A stretch of 64,000 nucleotides of DNA from Acanthosoma haemorrhoidale (taxonomy: Eukaryota; Arthropoda; Insecta; Hemiptera; Acanthosomatidae), in the NCBI GenBank assembly GCA_930367205.1, contig OV884012.1, forward strand, positions 149,249,405-149,313,404, given 5' to 3'. The notes beneath the pieces were generated by a model. The model saw only the letters and a program-made list of their open reading frames with translations, made no database searches and had not been told where the DNA came from. Position numbers and translations under genes: made by a program. Positions 34,155 to 45,319 of this stretch are shown here, in pieces. How positions within the stretch are numbered: position 1 is the first letter of the stretch; every line of letters starts with the position of its first letter.

Positions 34155-34390
34155 TATTTTTTTCCTAAGCTCTCTAGTTAGAATTTTAGGATGAGGGAGA
34201 AATATAAAATATTTAGGGTGATCGGATCCTTGTACTAGGAGTACCTGCTTGAAGGTGGTGTGAGAGGAGTAAGGAGTGTGGGAAGCCTCGGTGGAGGTTG
34301 ATTGTCACGGTACAGTGGTGAGAGTCCACTGGTGGCTGGGCCTAGAGTCTTCTCTAGGCATGTAGTGCAGTCGTACTTAGTCTGATATCA
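34155..34390 (-). repeat. Family M repeat (copy 2), LINE-like 3' end
   Basis: On the minus strand it ends in an A-rich tract next to a TA microsatellite (34129-34150). It matches 19531-19715 with many substitutions. No coding sequence was seen. The following 34400-35890 is AT-rich with nothing recognised apart from a GC-richer patch at 35510-35640. Confidence 0.45.
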
Positions 34391-35892
34391 GTGAGGGTGC
34401 CCCTTAGAGGCTTGTTGTTGGTGGGCCAAGCGCCGTGATGTCAACCAGTAATATAATTTAACTAACGTCTTGCATAAATTCAACCACTCAAGCAGCTAGC
34501 TTATAATAACATATACATAATATTTTGAAAATAGTTAAAATAGCAGGAAAGTTAAGTTAATTTTCTGAAATGTTATTCAAAATTGTTATTCACGAAATAT
34601 GCTTTTAACTGTTTAATTTTCACACATGGAATACTTGAAAAAATATATTAACTTTTGTCTAAATATTTTAGAAAATATTAAAAATTTAAATATCATAGAA
34701 TTAGGTTGAAATTGACATCAATACCACTAACAATGGGGGGGGGGGTCTCTAACTAAGGATTCAAATAAAACTTATTTCAGTAAGAAGATGCCCTAGTAAA
34801 TATATTGAAGTAATGAAAATTTTAACTATTATAAAAATAGTTTGTAGAGCTTTAATAAAAAAATGTGCACAAAAAGAAATTTATAGATAATGACCAAATA
34901 CTGGTTAAAACGCCCAGTATTGAACCATTTGAACCAGTATGGTGTTCCATACTTCAACCTTTTTTTCAATTGACCCATATTGATGGTCAATAGAGAAACG
35001 CATTGATTCAATTAAAATTTTGTTCTAGTATAATTATAATAATAATTATAGTATAAAAATGGCATTCGTAGATAAATTTAATTTAAAGAGATATATTTTC
35101 CTGGATCTCAGAAAATACTATATTGATATACTCTTTAGTTTATGAGATAATATTTTTGTAACAGATACAACGCATCATTTAGTTGGACAATATTAAGGGT
35201 TGGGGGTAGTCTACCTACTCAAATTGTTGACTGTAAGTGTTTCTCTTTTTTTCCCTTATTCTATTTTTAAACTGGCCTCTTTTCAAATTGTTGATACCTC
35301 CTACATTTACCTACATACAGGAGCTAAAATTGTTTTCAGTACGAATTCGGATATGTTATGGACGATATATTTTTTTTTTTTTTTTTCCACCCGTTTCTCT
35401 TTGTAAAACTGAGCAACTGGCAGTTGAGAGACGTCATTCATACGAAGCCGGATGGAAAAAAAAATAATAAAAAATAAACACATGACAAAGTAAAACACAC
35501 GCACTGCCCTCGAGGGAAAAGGGGGATGAAAATCCTAAAAACTCAAAGGGAAAACTGGGCCGCCCCTATCCGGTTTGTCGGTGGCCAAACAATACCTGTT
35601 ATCTGCACTGTTAGTACAGCTAGCCTAAACGTTGCACAGTCAAAATAAACTAAGAAATAGCTGAAGTACTTTTCTTCATTGCAGTTTGCAGGGTCAAATT
35701 TTTCATTGAACTAAGTATGTACTTAGTCGTAGCGAAATTGTTTGCGCCTAGTACGGGGAAGGCTAAGCAGTTCCAACTATCTTCGAGGGCAATATAAAAA
35801 AGTGTCTACTTGTATCTGTTAACTATATTCAAGTCCCAGCAAATAACATATTCATGAGCATATAACAGTTATATTTATAGATTCATATTATT

Positions 35893-36262
35893 CTATGTAT
35901 AAACAACTTTATTATGATGAAATTACAATCTGCCTTAATACTTAATAGGCAATAAATAATTGAGATAAATGTTTTCATTCATACCATATTTACAATTCAT
36001 CATTCGCTCGCACATTCATACAATATTTACAAACAGTCCAGGGGCCCGCCAAGTCCACACGGTTGTTGCCTCCCTCGCATGCGAAAGAGGAAGCGGAGTC
36101 TTGGGAAGTACCCCACGCTCCCCCACCAGCCACGCCACCTAATACGAGTGAGGCTGACAAAGAGCGCGAGAGCCAATACGCTCAGGACATGATTGGAGAA
36201 ACTGGCCATTGCCAGGACTCCCACTGTTGCGCATTTATAGTATGTCACGAGGCCACTGCCGA
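35893..36262 (-). mobile_element. JB-family LINE 3' UTR copy
   Basis: On the minus strand this runs from the ORF end (GGCAGTGGCCTCGTGAC) through the full 3' UTR to the ATTGTAATTTCATCATAATAAAG end. No clear target-site duplication was found. The frames in the 36063-36266 interval are antisense shadows. Confidence 0.8.
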
Positions 36263-37014
36263 CTAAATAAATAAATGTAATTTTTTTTTTAAACTAATTA
36301 ATTAATAATTCAAAATTTTTTGTGTCAGTGTTAAAAGCACTGACCCAGCACCACTTATGAACTACGGTTTAACCTAGGCCCTTTCTTTAGGTGAGATGTG
36401 GAAGCATTTAATTTAATTCTGAGATTGAATGATATACTCAAGATAATATATCGGTATGACGCCAATGTTCATTGATATGACAGAAGGAATGTAAGGCCGG
36501 GAGAGAAAACATGGTAAGTCAAAGGAACGCCCACTCCTCTGCTTCCAAGGCTCCCCTTTGATCCGACCTAAGGGAAAGATACTAACGCCCTCTGGAATAG
36601 CGTGCATATCTTATTTTAGAATATTATCTTATCTGCTTCACGGTAGGGTATGTATAATTTAAATTATATATAAAACTTTATTGTCTTACAACGAGAGATG
36701 ACTACAAAAAATAAAACATCAACGTAGGTTTATATTGGGAGCCACCCACTGCTGGTTTACGCAGCATAAATGTAAAATAAAAAACTTTCCATTTTATATA
36801 AAAATTGCTGATTATACAGAAAACATGATGAACATTAATGATTAAAAAACTTACTTGTCTAATTTTTGTTCTGAGTAATGTTAGTTTTTTTAGGGTGGTT
36901 TAGTAATGTAACCAATGTTTGAAACACCCCACGAAGTAGTAAAAAAAACAAATGCCAATGTTTTATGATAAAAACATCAACGTGTTTTGTAACGGACAGA
37001 AAGAAAACCGTCAT

Positions 37015-37340
37015 GGTTCAAAAGATAAAAACAGAAATTCATACCTCCCCTGTCCTGCTCTGGATACTCCTTCTCTGTTTCCTTTGGGTCACTTTCCTGC
37101 TCTCTTGCACTCTAGACGTGACTGAACCATTTACCTCCTCTGCTATTTATTAAGTCTTTTCCAAGTTCCAGATTTACCTCCTCCTGCACTTTGGCGTTTC
37201 TCAGTCTGTCTAGTATCTACAATCACTCTTTCAAAACTTCATCTCGGATGCCTGCATCCTGCATTACTTTCTCTTTGTGTCATTCTCCTTAGGTCCTTAG
37301 GTTAAAACCGGTTGATAGATTTATCTGTTGATGTTCGCAA
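37015..37340 (-). pseudogene. RTE-like LINE C-terminal relic, left arm and centre
   Basis: The minus-strand sequence reads across broken frames as IRDEVLK ... RLRNAKVQEEVN ... GGKWFSHV. This matches the W-F-G-H-V-E region near the C-terminus of RTE/CR1-type LINE polymerases. Stops interrupt it. The innermost part is duplicated in inverted orientation at 37606-37755. Confidence 0.45.
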
Positions 37341-37605
37341 AATAACATCATATGTTATGATATCTATGTTATCTAAGAAAACCTGTGAACATGAAAAATT
37401 TTCCTCGTGTTTTTTTAAATAAATTATGTTATTAGTTAGCTTACATATATGACCAATTTATATTTTATGAAGCTTTCATGCTTATCTCTTAATATTTTGC
37501 AATTAATATGTTGTAATATTATTTTATAAAAGCATTATCCTTGGAGTCAAATTCACAGGAATTGCTGAATAAACCATCAGATAAACGTATCTGAACATCT
37601 TAAAT

Positions 37606-37801
37606 CAATAGCAGAGGAGATAAATGGTTCGGTCACGTCGAGTGCCAGAGAGCAGGCTCCATAAGACGGGAGGCAGGTGACCCAAAGGAAACAAAGAATG
37701 GATCATGTAGAAGGAGTATCCAGACCCAAGGGAATGCAGGACAGGAAAGGTATGAAGCGGCAGAGGAACAAGGAGCGAAGGTATTCAGTTAAAATCTTGA
37801 T
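37606..37801 (+). pseudogene. RTE-like LINE C-terminal relic, right arm
   Basis: The plus strand encodes KWFGHVECQRAGSIRR and an in-frame run to EAAEEQGAKVFS-stop at 37790. KWFGHVE is the recognisable motif. It corresponds to the left-arm relic, but the two differ by small indels, so neither arm is intact. Confidence 0.45.
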
Positions 37802-38309
37802 AATTTTCATAAAATATTGATTTTTTTCTATACGAATATACAGAGTATAAGAATTTCTGTTTTTATCTTTTGAACCATGACGGTTTTCTTTCTGTCCGTT
37901 ACAAAACACGTGGATGTTTTTATCATAAAACATTAGCATTTGTTTTTTTACTACTTCGTGGGGCGTTTCAAACATTGGTTACATTACTAAAAAAACAATT
38001 ACTCAAAACAAAAATTAGACAAATAACTTTTTTAATCATTAATGTTCATCATGTTTTCTGTATAATCAGCAATTTTTATATAAAATGGAAAGCTTTTTAT
38101 TTTACATTTATGCTGCGTAAACCAGCAGTGGGTAGCTCCCAATATAAACGTTGATGTTTTATTTTTTTTAGTCATCTCTCGTTGTAAGACATTAAAGTTT
38201 TATATATAATTTAAATTATAAATACCCCACCATGCAGCAGAATAGATAATATTCTAAAATAAGATGTGCACGGCATTCCAGAGGGCGTTAGTATCTTTTT
38301 GTGTTTTAA

Positions 38310-38820
38310 ACGTTTCTGTACGTTTCACGAAGCTGATCCTCCCCTCGAAGATATTAATCGATGTAGTTTTCTGTGTTGTTTGGAAATGCATAGCTGAGAA
38401 AGTGCATGGTAGAGAGCAGCGTGAGTGGACCCATCGACCATCCTGCTCACGCCTGCTAATCGCACAGCCTTCAGCGAGAATATACGACACTACATTTACA
38501 CTTTAGGGCAATTTCATCAAATCATGGCTTTCGATCCTCTCATTTACTCTCAAATATTTTTTTTTTATTTTGGTTTCGTAAAACGCTCTGAACGACCACT
38601 CGTCCTTTCAGTTAGAAAATTTATTACATTGCCGGTTTTGTTTTCCTTATTTATAACACAGCGTGAGAACGTTATTCAACCAAAATTCAAGGCTTTCAGC
38701 AATTTTGTAATTTGAACTTTCTAATTGAACATACCTCAGAAAACTGCCATCAATATTAAACGATTGCTGAATCTTGCTCTCTTATCAGTCTATAAATCAA
38801 TATTATTCTTATTAACTACT
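38310..38820. other. Non-coding DNA between the foldback and JB LINE
   Basis: There are short overlapping ORFs on both strands without domain character. Nothing is assigned. Confidence 0.3.
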
Positions 38821-38832
38821 TAGGGTCTTTAA

Positions 38833-39639
38833 CTGCAGTCTTGAACACCTTGACGAGATCGAGTATTGGTGCAATCAATGGTGGATCAAAGTAAATAAAG
38901 CAAAATGTTCCCACATTACCTTCACCCTTTGTCGCAAGACTTGTCCACTAGTTTATTTTAATTCTATTCCTCTCCCTGTATCCGAGACAGTTCGGTACTT
39001 AGGCTTCCATCTTGACAAACGACTGACCTGGAACCGACATACGAGACTAAAAAGACAAGAAATAAACAGACGCTTTGGACAACTGTACAGACTACTTCAA
39101 AGGACATCCCATCTCTCAATAGAAAATAAACTACTAATCTACAAAGTTATACTTAAACCAATCTGGACATACGGAATAGAGCTATGGGGGGACAGCAAAA
39201 AAGTCGAACATCAAGCGTATCCAATCCTTTCAGTCCAAAGTCCTGAGAACAATAGTAAACGCCCCTTATTATGTCAGCAACAAAACCCTTCATAACGACC
39301 TTAATATACCCTACATTCTAGAACTCGTCCCTTCCAAGTTTATGAAATTCCACAGTAGCCTTTCCAACCACTCTAATCCTGTAGCACAGTCATTGCACTG
39401 CGCCACACATCCCTATAATCCTCCTCGGAGACTGAAACGGCAGTGGCCTCGTGACCTGCTATAATCGCGTGACAGTGGGAGTCCTGGCAATGGCCAGTTT
39501 CTCCCATCATGTCCTATTGTATGAATGTGCGAGTGAATGATGAACTGTAAATATGGTATGAATGAGATCATTTATCTGTATTATTATTGCCTTATAAAAG
39601 GCAGATTGTAATTATTGCACAATAAAGAACTTGGCAATA
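38833..39639 (+). mobile_element. JB-family LINE, longest coding fragment in the window
   Basis: The plus strand encodes LEHLDEIEYWCNQWWIKVNK (the W-x-x-x-W-x-I-x-V-N block after the RT catalytic box), ETVRYLGFHLDKRLTWNRH, RRFGQLYRLLQRTSHLSIEN and LKPIWTYGIELWG. After a one-base insertion near 39190 the rest of the C-terminus follows. The 3' UTR is shortened by a deletion and ends with hairpin GCCTT/AAGGC and AATAAAG. A possible 8-bp target duplication GTCTTTAA flanks it (38825-38832, 39640-39647). This copy shows that the long JB 3' UTR belongs to a jockey-clade polymerase. Confidence 0.8.
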
Positions 39640-39649
39640 GTCTTTAAAA

Positions 39650-41570
39650 AAATATCCGTTTAAATTAGAGTAATTATTTTATGCTAGGCTAATACTTTAG
39701 AATAACACTCCAAAAATAGGCACCTGTTAATTGTTTTTTATGCATGTAAATTTAATTGTTTGTATCTCAACTAAATTTTAGTACTTATGTAGTGTTTAAG
39801 ATGCCCGAAAAGGCGAATCGTCGACTTCTGATGTAATATCAATAATCGAAAACATTTTGGAGAGGCTTTCAGCTTTTTTTTTGCAAAACTAATTTCCACA
39901 TAGTATAAGTTATAGTAATGTTATTCTGTAATATATATTTGTAATAGATCCTACGGTAAGTAATTTACTGTAGCATAAGATCTTTTTCATCTCATTTATT
40001 TCCGTACTAAGATAACAAATCGAAAAGCTGAAAGATTACTTTTGAAAGATTAATTATGTCCTTACACTACTCTTTTAACAATTATAAAATAGTAGTTTAT
40101 CATCACAGGTTATTACGTACATCACCCGCAGGTTTTACCTGATCCTTTCTATGCAAATTGCTTTTATGTTTAGTCTTTGTAAATCACATTTAAGTAACCA
40201 ATGTTTACTATTTTATTTAATATTATTACGGTGGAGTTAGTTTTAATTTACAAGTGAAACCATTTTGATATGTCCTTCGGGCCACAAGTTCTGGCCAGAT
40301 CTCTTCTGACGACTGTGGGTTTGAAATATTTTAGGCACACCACTGTGCTTAGACACAAACATTTTCCCCCAAAAAATTGTTGTTTAGGAAATTGATATTT
40401 TTTCTTCAATTGTTTTAATTGAAGTGCTTTCATCAGTCTCCACCTCTGTATGATTATTACTCATGGTAAACATTGAAAACGTCAACATTTATATGATAAA
40501 ACAAAAACAACTCTATCACAAATCGGTCTGTCTACTACTGTACCCTTAAAAATGGCAACAATTTAAGTGGAGGTATATCTATCACGCCATACACAGATCC
40601 TGAAAATTATCGATTTTAATATTAACCTTTTTTTTGTACTTCAATTGTGTCTCTCAATTTTGGGTATCAAGTAGCAGTGGTTTTTTTTTTTCATTCCACA
40701 CTGATCCCTACTTGATTTTCAATTTTTTTTGTTATATTTCAATTAATCTGCTTTTAATAAAATAAAATAAAACAAACAGCCATGCTAACGAATCAAAAAA
40801 AGCAGATCCCACCGCATAGAAACCTTTTAGTTGAGGGTGCCGTGACTCTAAATAAGATAATAGTATATAAACGTGGAGGGGCTATGACTGGGATTCCGAG
40901 AAGGTAATGAAAAATTACAGATAGCCCTTGTGGGTGTGGCAGGTAGTTGTGTCCTAAGATGCATTATTGATATTGACTATCGATCGGGGCAGGTTGGTCT
41001 TCCATAGCCTCATTTGGCCACTTACCCCATGCAAAATGGATATCTTCGCCACCCTTACTCACACTTCTTCCTAGTCACACCCTTCTGATATTATTACTGA
41101 TCCATTATTTTATTGGACAAGGTCAATCACATTCTCAAGATGGAAGTTCAATCATCTTGCGGATTCCTTGTTTGAGATGCTTTTGATTTTTTTTTTTCAA
41201 TATCGGAAACTCATTTGGTTTCGTCTTCGTCCCTGTCTTTCCTGTTGTTGATTTTTGTGCGATTAAAAAATAATTGTTTTCCCCACATATTGTGTAGTAT
41301 ATCAAACTCGACTATTTCATTAAGAATATTAATCTTAGAGCTTAGAGGGCTCAAATTAAAATATTATATCAGATTATTAACAATTTATTTCTAAATATTT
41401 AAATAAGACGGGTGTTCCCTTCTAAATATTTCCATGTAAAGGTGTTATCGATGTATTAGAGAGACAAATTTCAAATGTGGATGCTAACAAAAATACTTCA
41501 ATAAAACATAGGAAATCAATCAACAAGGAGTAACTTGTGAGGTCACCGATGCCTTCTGTGTGATCCTGCA
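39650..41570. other. AT-rich non-coding DNA
   Basis: No gene was recognised. Short frames such as 40433-40248 on the minus strand have no domain. There is no match to other repeats in the window. Confidence 0.35.
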
Positions 41571-41577
41571 CTTAAGC

Positions 41578-42080
41578 TACCCTCTGCCGCAAGTCCTGTC
41601 CACTAGTTTTTTTAAATTCCATTCCTCTTCCTGTATCCGAGCAAGTACGGTATTTCGTATAAAATACTGATATGGACACGAGGTTAAAACGACAAGAACT
41701 AAACAGACGCTTTGGACAACTGTACAGACTACTTCGAAGGACATCCCATCTCTCAGTAGAAAATAAACTACTTATTTACAAAGTTATACTTAAGCCAATC
41801 TTGACATACTTAAGAGCTATGGGGGACAGCGAAAAAGTCGCACATCAAGCGCATCCAATCCTTTCATTCAAAAGTCCTGAGAACAATAGTAAATGCCCCT
41901 TATTACGTCAGCAACAAAACCCTTCATAATGATCTTAATATACCCTACATTCTCGAACTCATCCCTTCCAACTTCATAAAATTCCATAGTAGCCAATCCA
42001 ACCACCATAATCCTTTAGTACAGTCATTGCACTGCACCACTCATCCCTATAATCCTCCTCGGAGACTAAAACGCCAGTGG
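41578..42080 (+). mobile_element. JB LINE RT fragment, first part of a JB/D/JB chimera
   Basis: This JB coding sequence runs from the LCRKSCP-like segment through RRFGQLYRLLRRTSHLSVEN and the LKPILTY region, with a deletion and frameshifts. It ends at the KRQW codons and switches abruptly to repeat D. The same switch point occurs at 47.6 kb. Confidence 0.75.
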
Positions 42081-42415
42081 CTAGATTAAATGAAATATGA
42101 TAACTAGACACTTAATTACAAATACCATTTTCTGGTCTAGGTATTTTATAAATTTGAATCCAAAATATTTCCAGTATATGTTTCCGCGTAAAGCAATTTT
42201 ACAAACAATTGAAGTTCTCTATAACTAGTAGGCTTTTTATCCATTATCAGCAATATCCGAACTTTATTTAGGAAATAAGATTCTAGTCTATCTTCATCCT
42301 TTTGTTGGTAACATGGAGCTTGAATATAAGTATGAGTATTATTGTGTATATGTATATGACTGATAAAGTTCCATTGTTTTTTAAACTACGAACTTTTTAC
42401 TTATTAGTTATGTCC
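42081..42415 (+). repeat. Repeat D, copy at the 41.6-kb locus
   Basis: It begins TAGATTAAATGAAATATGA directly at the JB ORF end. It shares with 47597-48030 the blocks ACCATTTTCTGGTCTAGG, CTATAACTAGTAGGC, TTGGTAACATGGAGCTTGAA and AACTTTTTACTTATTAGTTA. It lacks about 95 bp present in the 47-kb copy, with an AATTTTA repeat at the deletion edges. No coding function was recognised. Confidence 0.8.
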
Positions 42416-42650
42416 TGAGAACAATAGTAAATGCCCCTTATTATGTCAGCAACCAAACCCTTCATAACGATCTTAATATACCCTACATTATTGAACTCAT
42501 CCCTTCCAAGTTCATAAAATTCCATAGTAACCTATCCAACCACCCTAATACCCTAGCACAGTCATTGCACTGCACCACTCATTCCTATAACCCTCCTCGC
42601 AGACTAAAACAGCAGTGGCCTCGTGACCTGCTATAATTGCATATTATGTA
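42416..42650 (+). mobile_element. JB LINE fragment, last part of the chimera
   Basis: JB resumes upstream of where it left off, at TCCTGAGAACAATAG. It runs to the ORF end (CCTCGTGACCTGCTATAA) and stops shortly after, before the 3' UTR. About 220 bp of JB is therefore present on both sides of repeat D. Confidence 0.75.
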
Positions 42651-42684
42651 TGCGTTAGCTACTTTTATTTTTATTTTACGGAAC

Positions 42685-42707
42685 AAAAAAAAAAAAAAAA
42701 AAAAAAA
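42685..42707. repeat. A(23) homopolymer
   Basis: A run of 23 A residues. It does not directly follow a recognisable LINE 3' end. Confidence 0.9.
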
Positions 42708-42709
42708 CT

Positions 42710-44000
42710 TTTATTTTCATGAAGTTCAATAACTCAGAACAGAACCTTCCAAGCGGTATTTTTTGAGAAGAAAAGAAGAAGATTTATCCCATCAATATAA
42801 GTCCCTAGGGAACATCCTTAGCGTTCCTACTGTTGTTAAAATTAGTAACTCGAATAATTTGTACCCGTAGTCGTCCACTGAAATTAATATTTAAAAATAT
42901 ATTTATTCCTTTAATCATGTTTTTAGTAATGAGGTGCTCGCATTGCACTCTATCACAAAGAACGCACCAACATGATTTATATGCAAGATGGAAAAAAATC
43001 TTTGCCTAGTGGAAGGGAGATATTTAATAAAAGAAAATGCCGGGTTAGAAGTCATTAAGATTCCAACTGGGGGATGACTCTGATTCTTATTTTTCAAATA
43101 AGAAATGTTCATTAGAACGGGAGGAGGGAGATAATAACAAAAAAAAAAACTAAAAATGTGAAAACAAGTATGGAATTAATAAATGATGGATAGTGGTCCC
43201 ATCGCCTTGGGTATGGAGCATATTTCGGATGACAGGACGCCATATATACGCAGCGGTAAACGAGTTTTTCCATGACCCCCTGTCACTGGAATACAGATGT
43301 CTGGACCACCCTAGTGGCCCGGCCTTATATATAAATTACCTAAAACATATTATATATTTTACTGCCATAACAGGGATTTTTATTAGTATTTTTTGTTTCC
43401 ATCGCGCCAGATTATTTAATGCCTTTCGTCAGTTTTTAGGGCGATATATATATTATTTTTTTTAAACAAATTAAACTTCTTTCGTTTCGTACAACCGTGA
43501 GGGAAAAATTAAATGCCGTGTTAGATTCTTTCCTATTAGTACGCCAATAAACATACTATTTATTCCAAATGAAATTTGTATTAATAGGCTTTAACGATTC
43601 CCTTAATTTCCTCAAATATGATTAACTTGTTGTTATTCATTTTGCGATAAGACAGAAATAAGAGTTATCAAAGAGCTTACTATGTGGAAAATACCTCTTA
43701 AATACATATGCGCAGTATGTGTTCCAAGCATGTAAATATGTCACCAAGCCTCAGACTGCACATCTTTATAGATTACACATTAGTTAATAGTCACTCTGAA
43801 ACTAATGGCATTTATTTGTGCGATGCCTCATCAAGGCCAATAAAGACTTCCCTCTTACCATGTGTCGTTTTTTCGGAATCCTTGCATTGTTGCCCAACCT
43901 TCTTAGTCCAGGTCACCAGTTGCGATAGTATTCTATCATTTTGATAGGATTTATCAGATGTACGTGTTTTTCGTTGATATCTCACGGTTGAACGGTATAG
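42710..44000. other. Non-coding DNA with GC-richer single-copy patches
   Basis: Patches at 43190-43340 and 43790-43930 are GC-richer than their surroundings and have no repeat match. ORFs there (for example 43193-43465) show no domain. They are possible conserved non-coding elements. Confidence 0.3.
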
Positions 44001-44005
44001 GTAGA

Positions 44006-44105
44006 TCGTTACAGCACCTCACAAACCCAGTGTTTAACACTATGACCCCACCACCCCTCCTCCATCGATGGCAACAGACTGTCAGGGGAAAATTAGGTTA
44101 ACAAT
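44006..44105 (+). mobile_element. JA LINE fragment, ORF end only (copy 3a)
   Basis: It matches the JA ORF end (CAAACCCAGTGTTTAACAC, CATCGATGGCAACAGACTG) and the first bases of the 3' UTR. It is followed by repeat L and then, 700 bp on, by another JA 3' UTR fragment that overlaps it by about 50 bp. Confidence 0.7.
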
Positions 44106-44157
44106 CAGCATTTAAGTTGAAAATGCAGATCAATTAACATACAACAGCTCGTGAGCT

Positions 44158-44300
44158 AAGACAATAGAAATCTTAAAAATTAGCGAAACTGGCCCGATTT
44201 TGTCCCTTGTAATTATTCATTCCACAATATTAAAAACTCCTCTGAATATTTCAAGTTGATGCAGAACGTAATTTTATAATTTGGGATCGATTGACTAGTA
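44158..44300 (+). repeat. Family L dispersed repeat (copy 2)
   Basis: It matches the reverse complement of 30618-30755. It lies between the two JA fragments of this locus. The rest of 44305-44795 is AT-rich with nothing recognised. Confidence 0.55.
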
Positions 44301-44799
44301 CGACTGTAAGGTAAGTAAAATAATTGAGTGAAATTTGTATAGATATATTTTATAGATAGCTTTTATTGTTTTTTATTACGGTTTTATGATTAATTTGACA
44401 ATCAAACGCTTGTAATAAAATGAATAATATTTTGCATCTCTGTTACTTAATATAAAAAGAGTAATAAATACAATTTCTGAAGTAGACAACTTTATCTATC
44501 CCCCCAAAAAAATATCAAATAATTTTTTTATGGTTTTAAATAAGATAAATAAATTTTGAAAAAGGCTTGGAGATATTTCAGATTTGTTTAAAATTTATAC
44601 CTAAGAGAATAGTTTCTTTTTTATGTTTGTATTAGATATGCAAATAATTTATTTTATGAATATGAATTAATTAAACTACCTATAATAATGCTCTCATGCT
44701 CAGTAGTCATACATGTTTTGTTTAATTCTTAATGTCCACCTATTATTGTTATTTCATATAAATATTGAACTGGCATTAGCTGATTTTTTTGTTTTTTAC

Positions 44800-45115
44800 A
44801 GAGACAGACTGTCGGGGAAATATTAGGTTAAGAATTAGTATGTAAGTTAGTTTTAAGGTTGATCAAAAAGGTGAGCCCCATCACCTTTATTAGTCAGTTT
44901 AGTCCAGTCACGTATAATGTGTACCATTATACTTGTTTATCCCATTATATAATTTTTATAAAATAACAAAACCTGTATATAATGTAGCGATGCTAAAGGA
45001 AATACATTAAATAATTTGTAAATAGATTCGCCTGAAGATCTATAATTGTATATAATTATCTGTGAAAATTTAAATGGGCTAGGAAGAAAAAAATAAAATA
45101 AAAAATAATAATAAA
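44800..45115 (+). mobile_element. JA LINE fragment, 3' UTR (copy 3b)
   Basis: It starts at ACAGACTGTCGGGGAAAT of the JA ORF end. It contains both JA 3' UTR hairpins (44867-44888 and the GTATAATG/CATTATAC palindrome that follows) and ends in an A-rich tract. The 69-codon frame on the opposite strand is a shadow. Confidence 0.75.
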
Positions 45116-45242
45116 AATAAAGGACTACGTATAAATCCCACTGCAACTATGGGTTGAAGTAATTAACCGATTTTTTAAACATTCCAGATGCACCCCCACT
45201 CACTATAATGGTTAAAATAATACATAGCAAAAGTTCAGAACA

Positions 45243-45310
45243 TGAAACTGCGTGCGACTGAAACTGCGTGCGACTGAAACTGCGTGCGACTGAAACTGCG
45301 TGCGACTGAA
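45243..45310 (+). repeat. 16-bp minisatellite, four perfect copies
   Basis: The unit TGAAACTGCGTGCGAC is repeated four times without change (45243-45306), followed by the first four bases of a fifth. The GC content contrasts with the AT-rich flanks. Confidence 0.95.
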
Positions 45311-45319
45311 TCTCGAATC

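Larger units (their letters stand above)
36572..38302. repeat. Large inverted repeat (foldback), arms about 0.6-0.7 kb
   Basis: The left arm (36572-37155) is repeated in reverse complement in the right arm (37606-38302). Shared landmarks include the outer AAAGATACTAACGCCCTCTG, the CATCTCTCGTTGTAAGAC block, GCTGGTTTACGCAGCATAAA, AAACCGTCATGGTTCAAAAG, and the inner GGAGTATCCAG and AATAGCAGAGGAG. The right arm carries an extra segment of about 90 bp at 37757-37845. The single-copy centre is about 450 bp. An RTE-like LINE tail lies in the inner arms. Confidence 0.85.

Noticed and set aside
45243..45310. CRISPR-like array
   Set aside because: The units are contiguous with no spacers and the genome is eukaryotic; it is a minisatellite.
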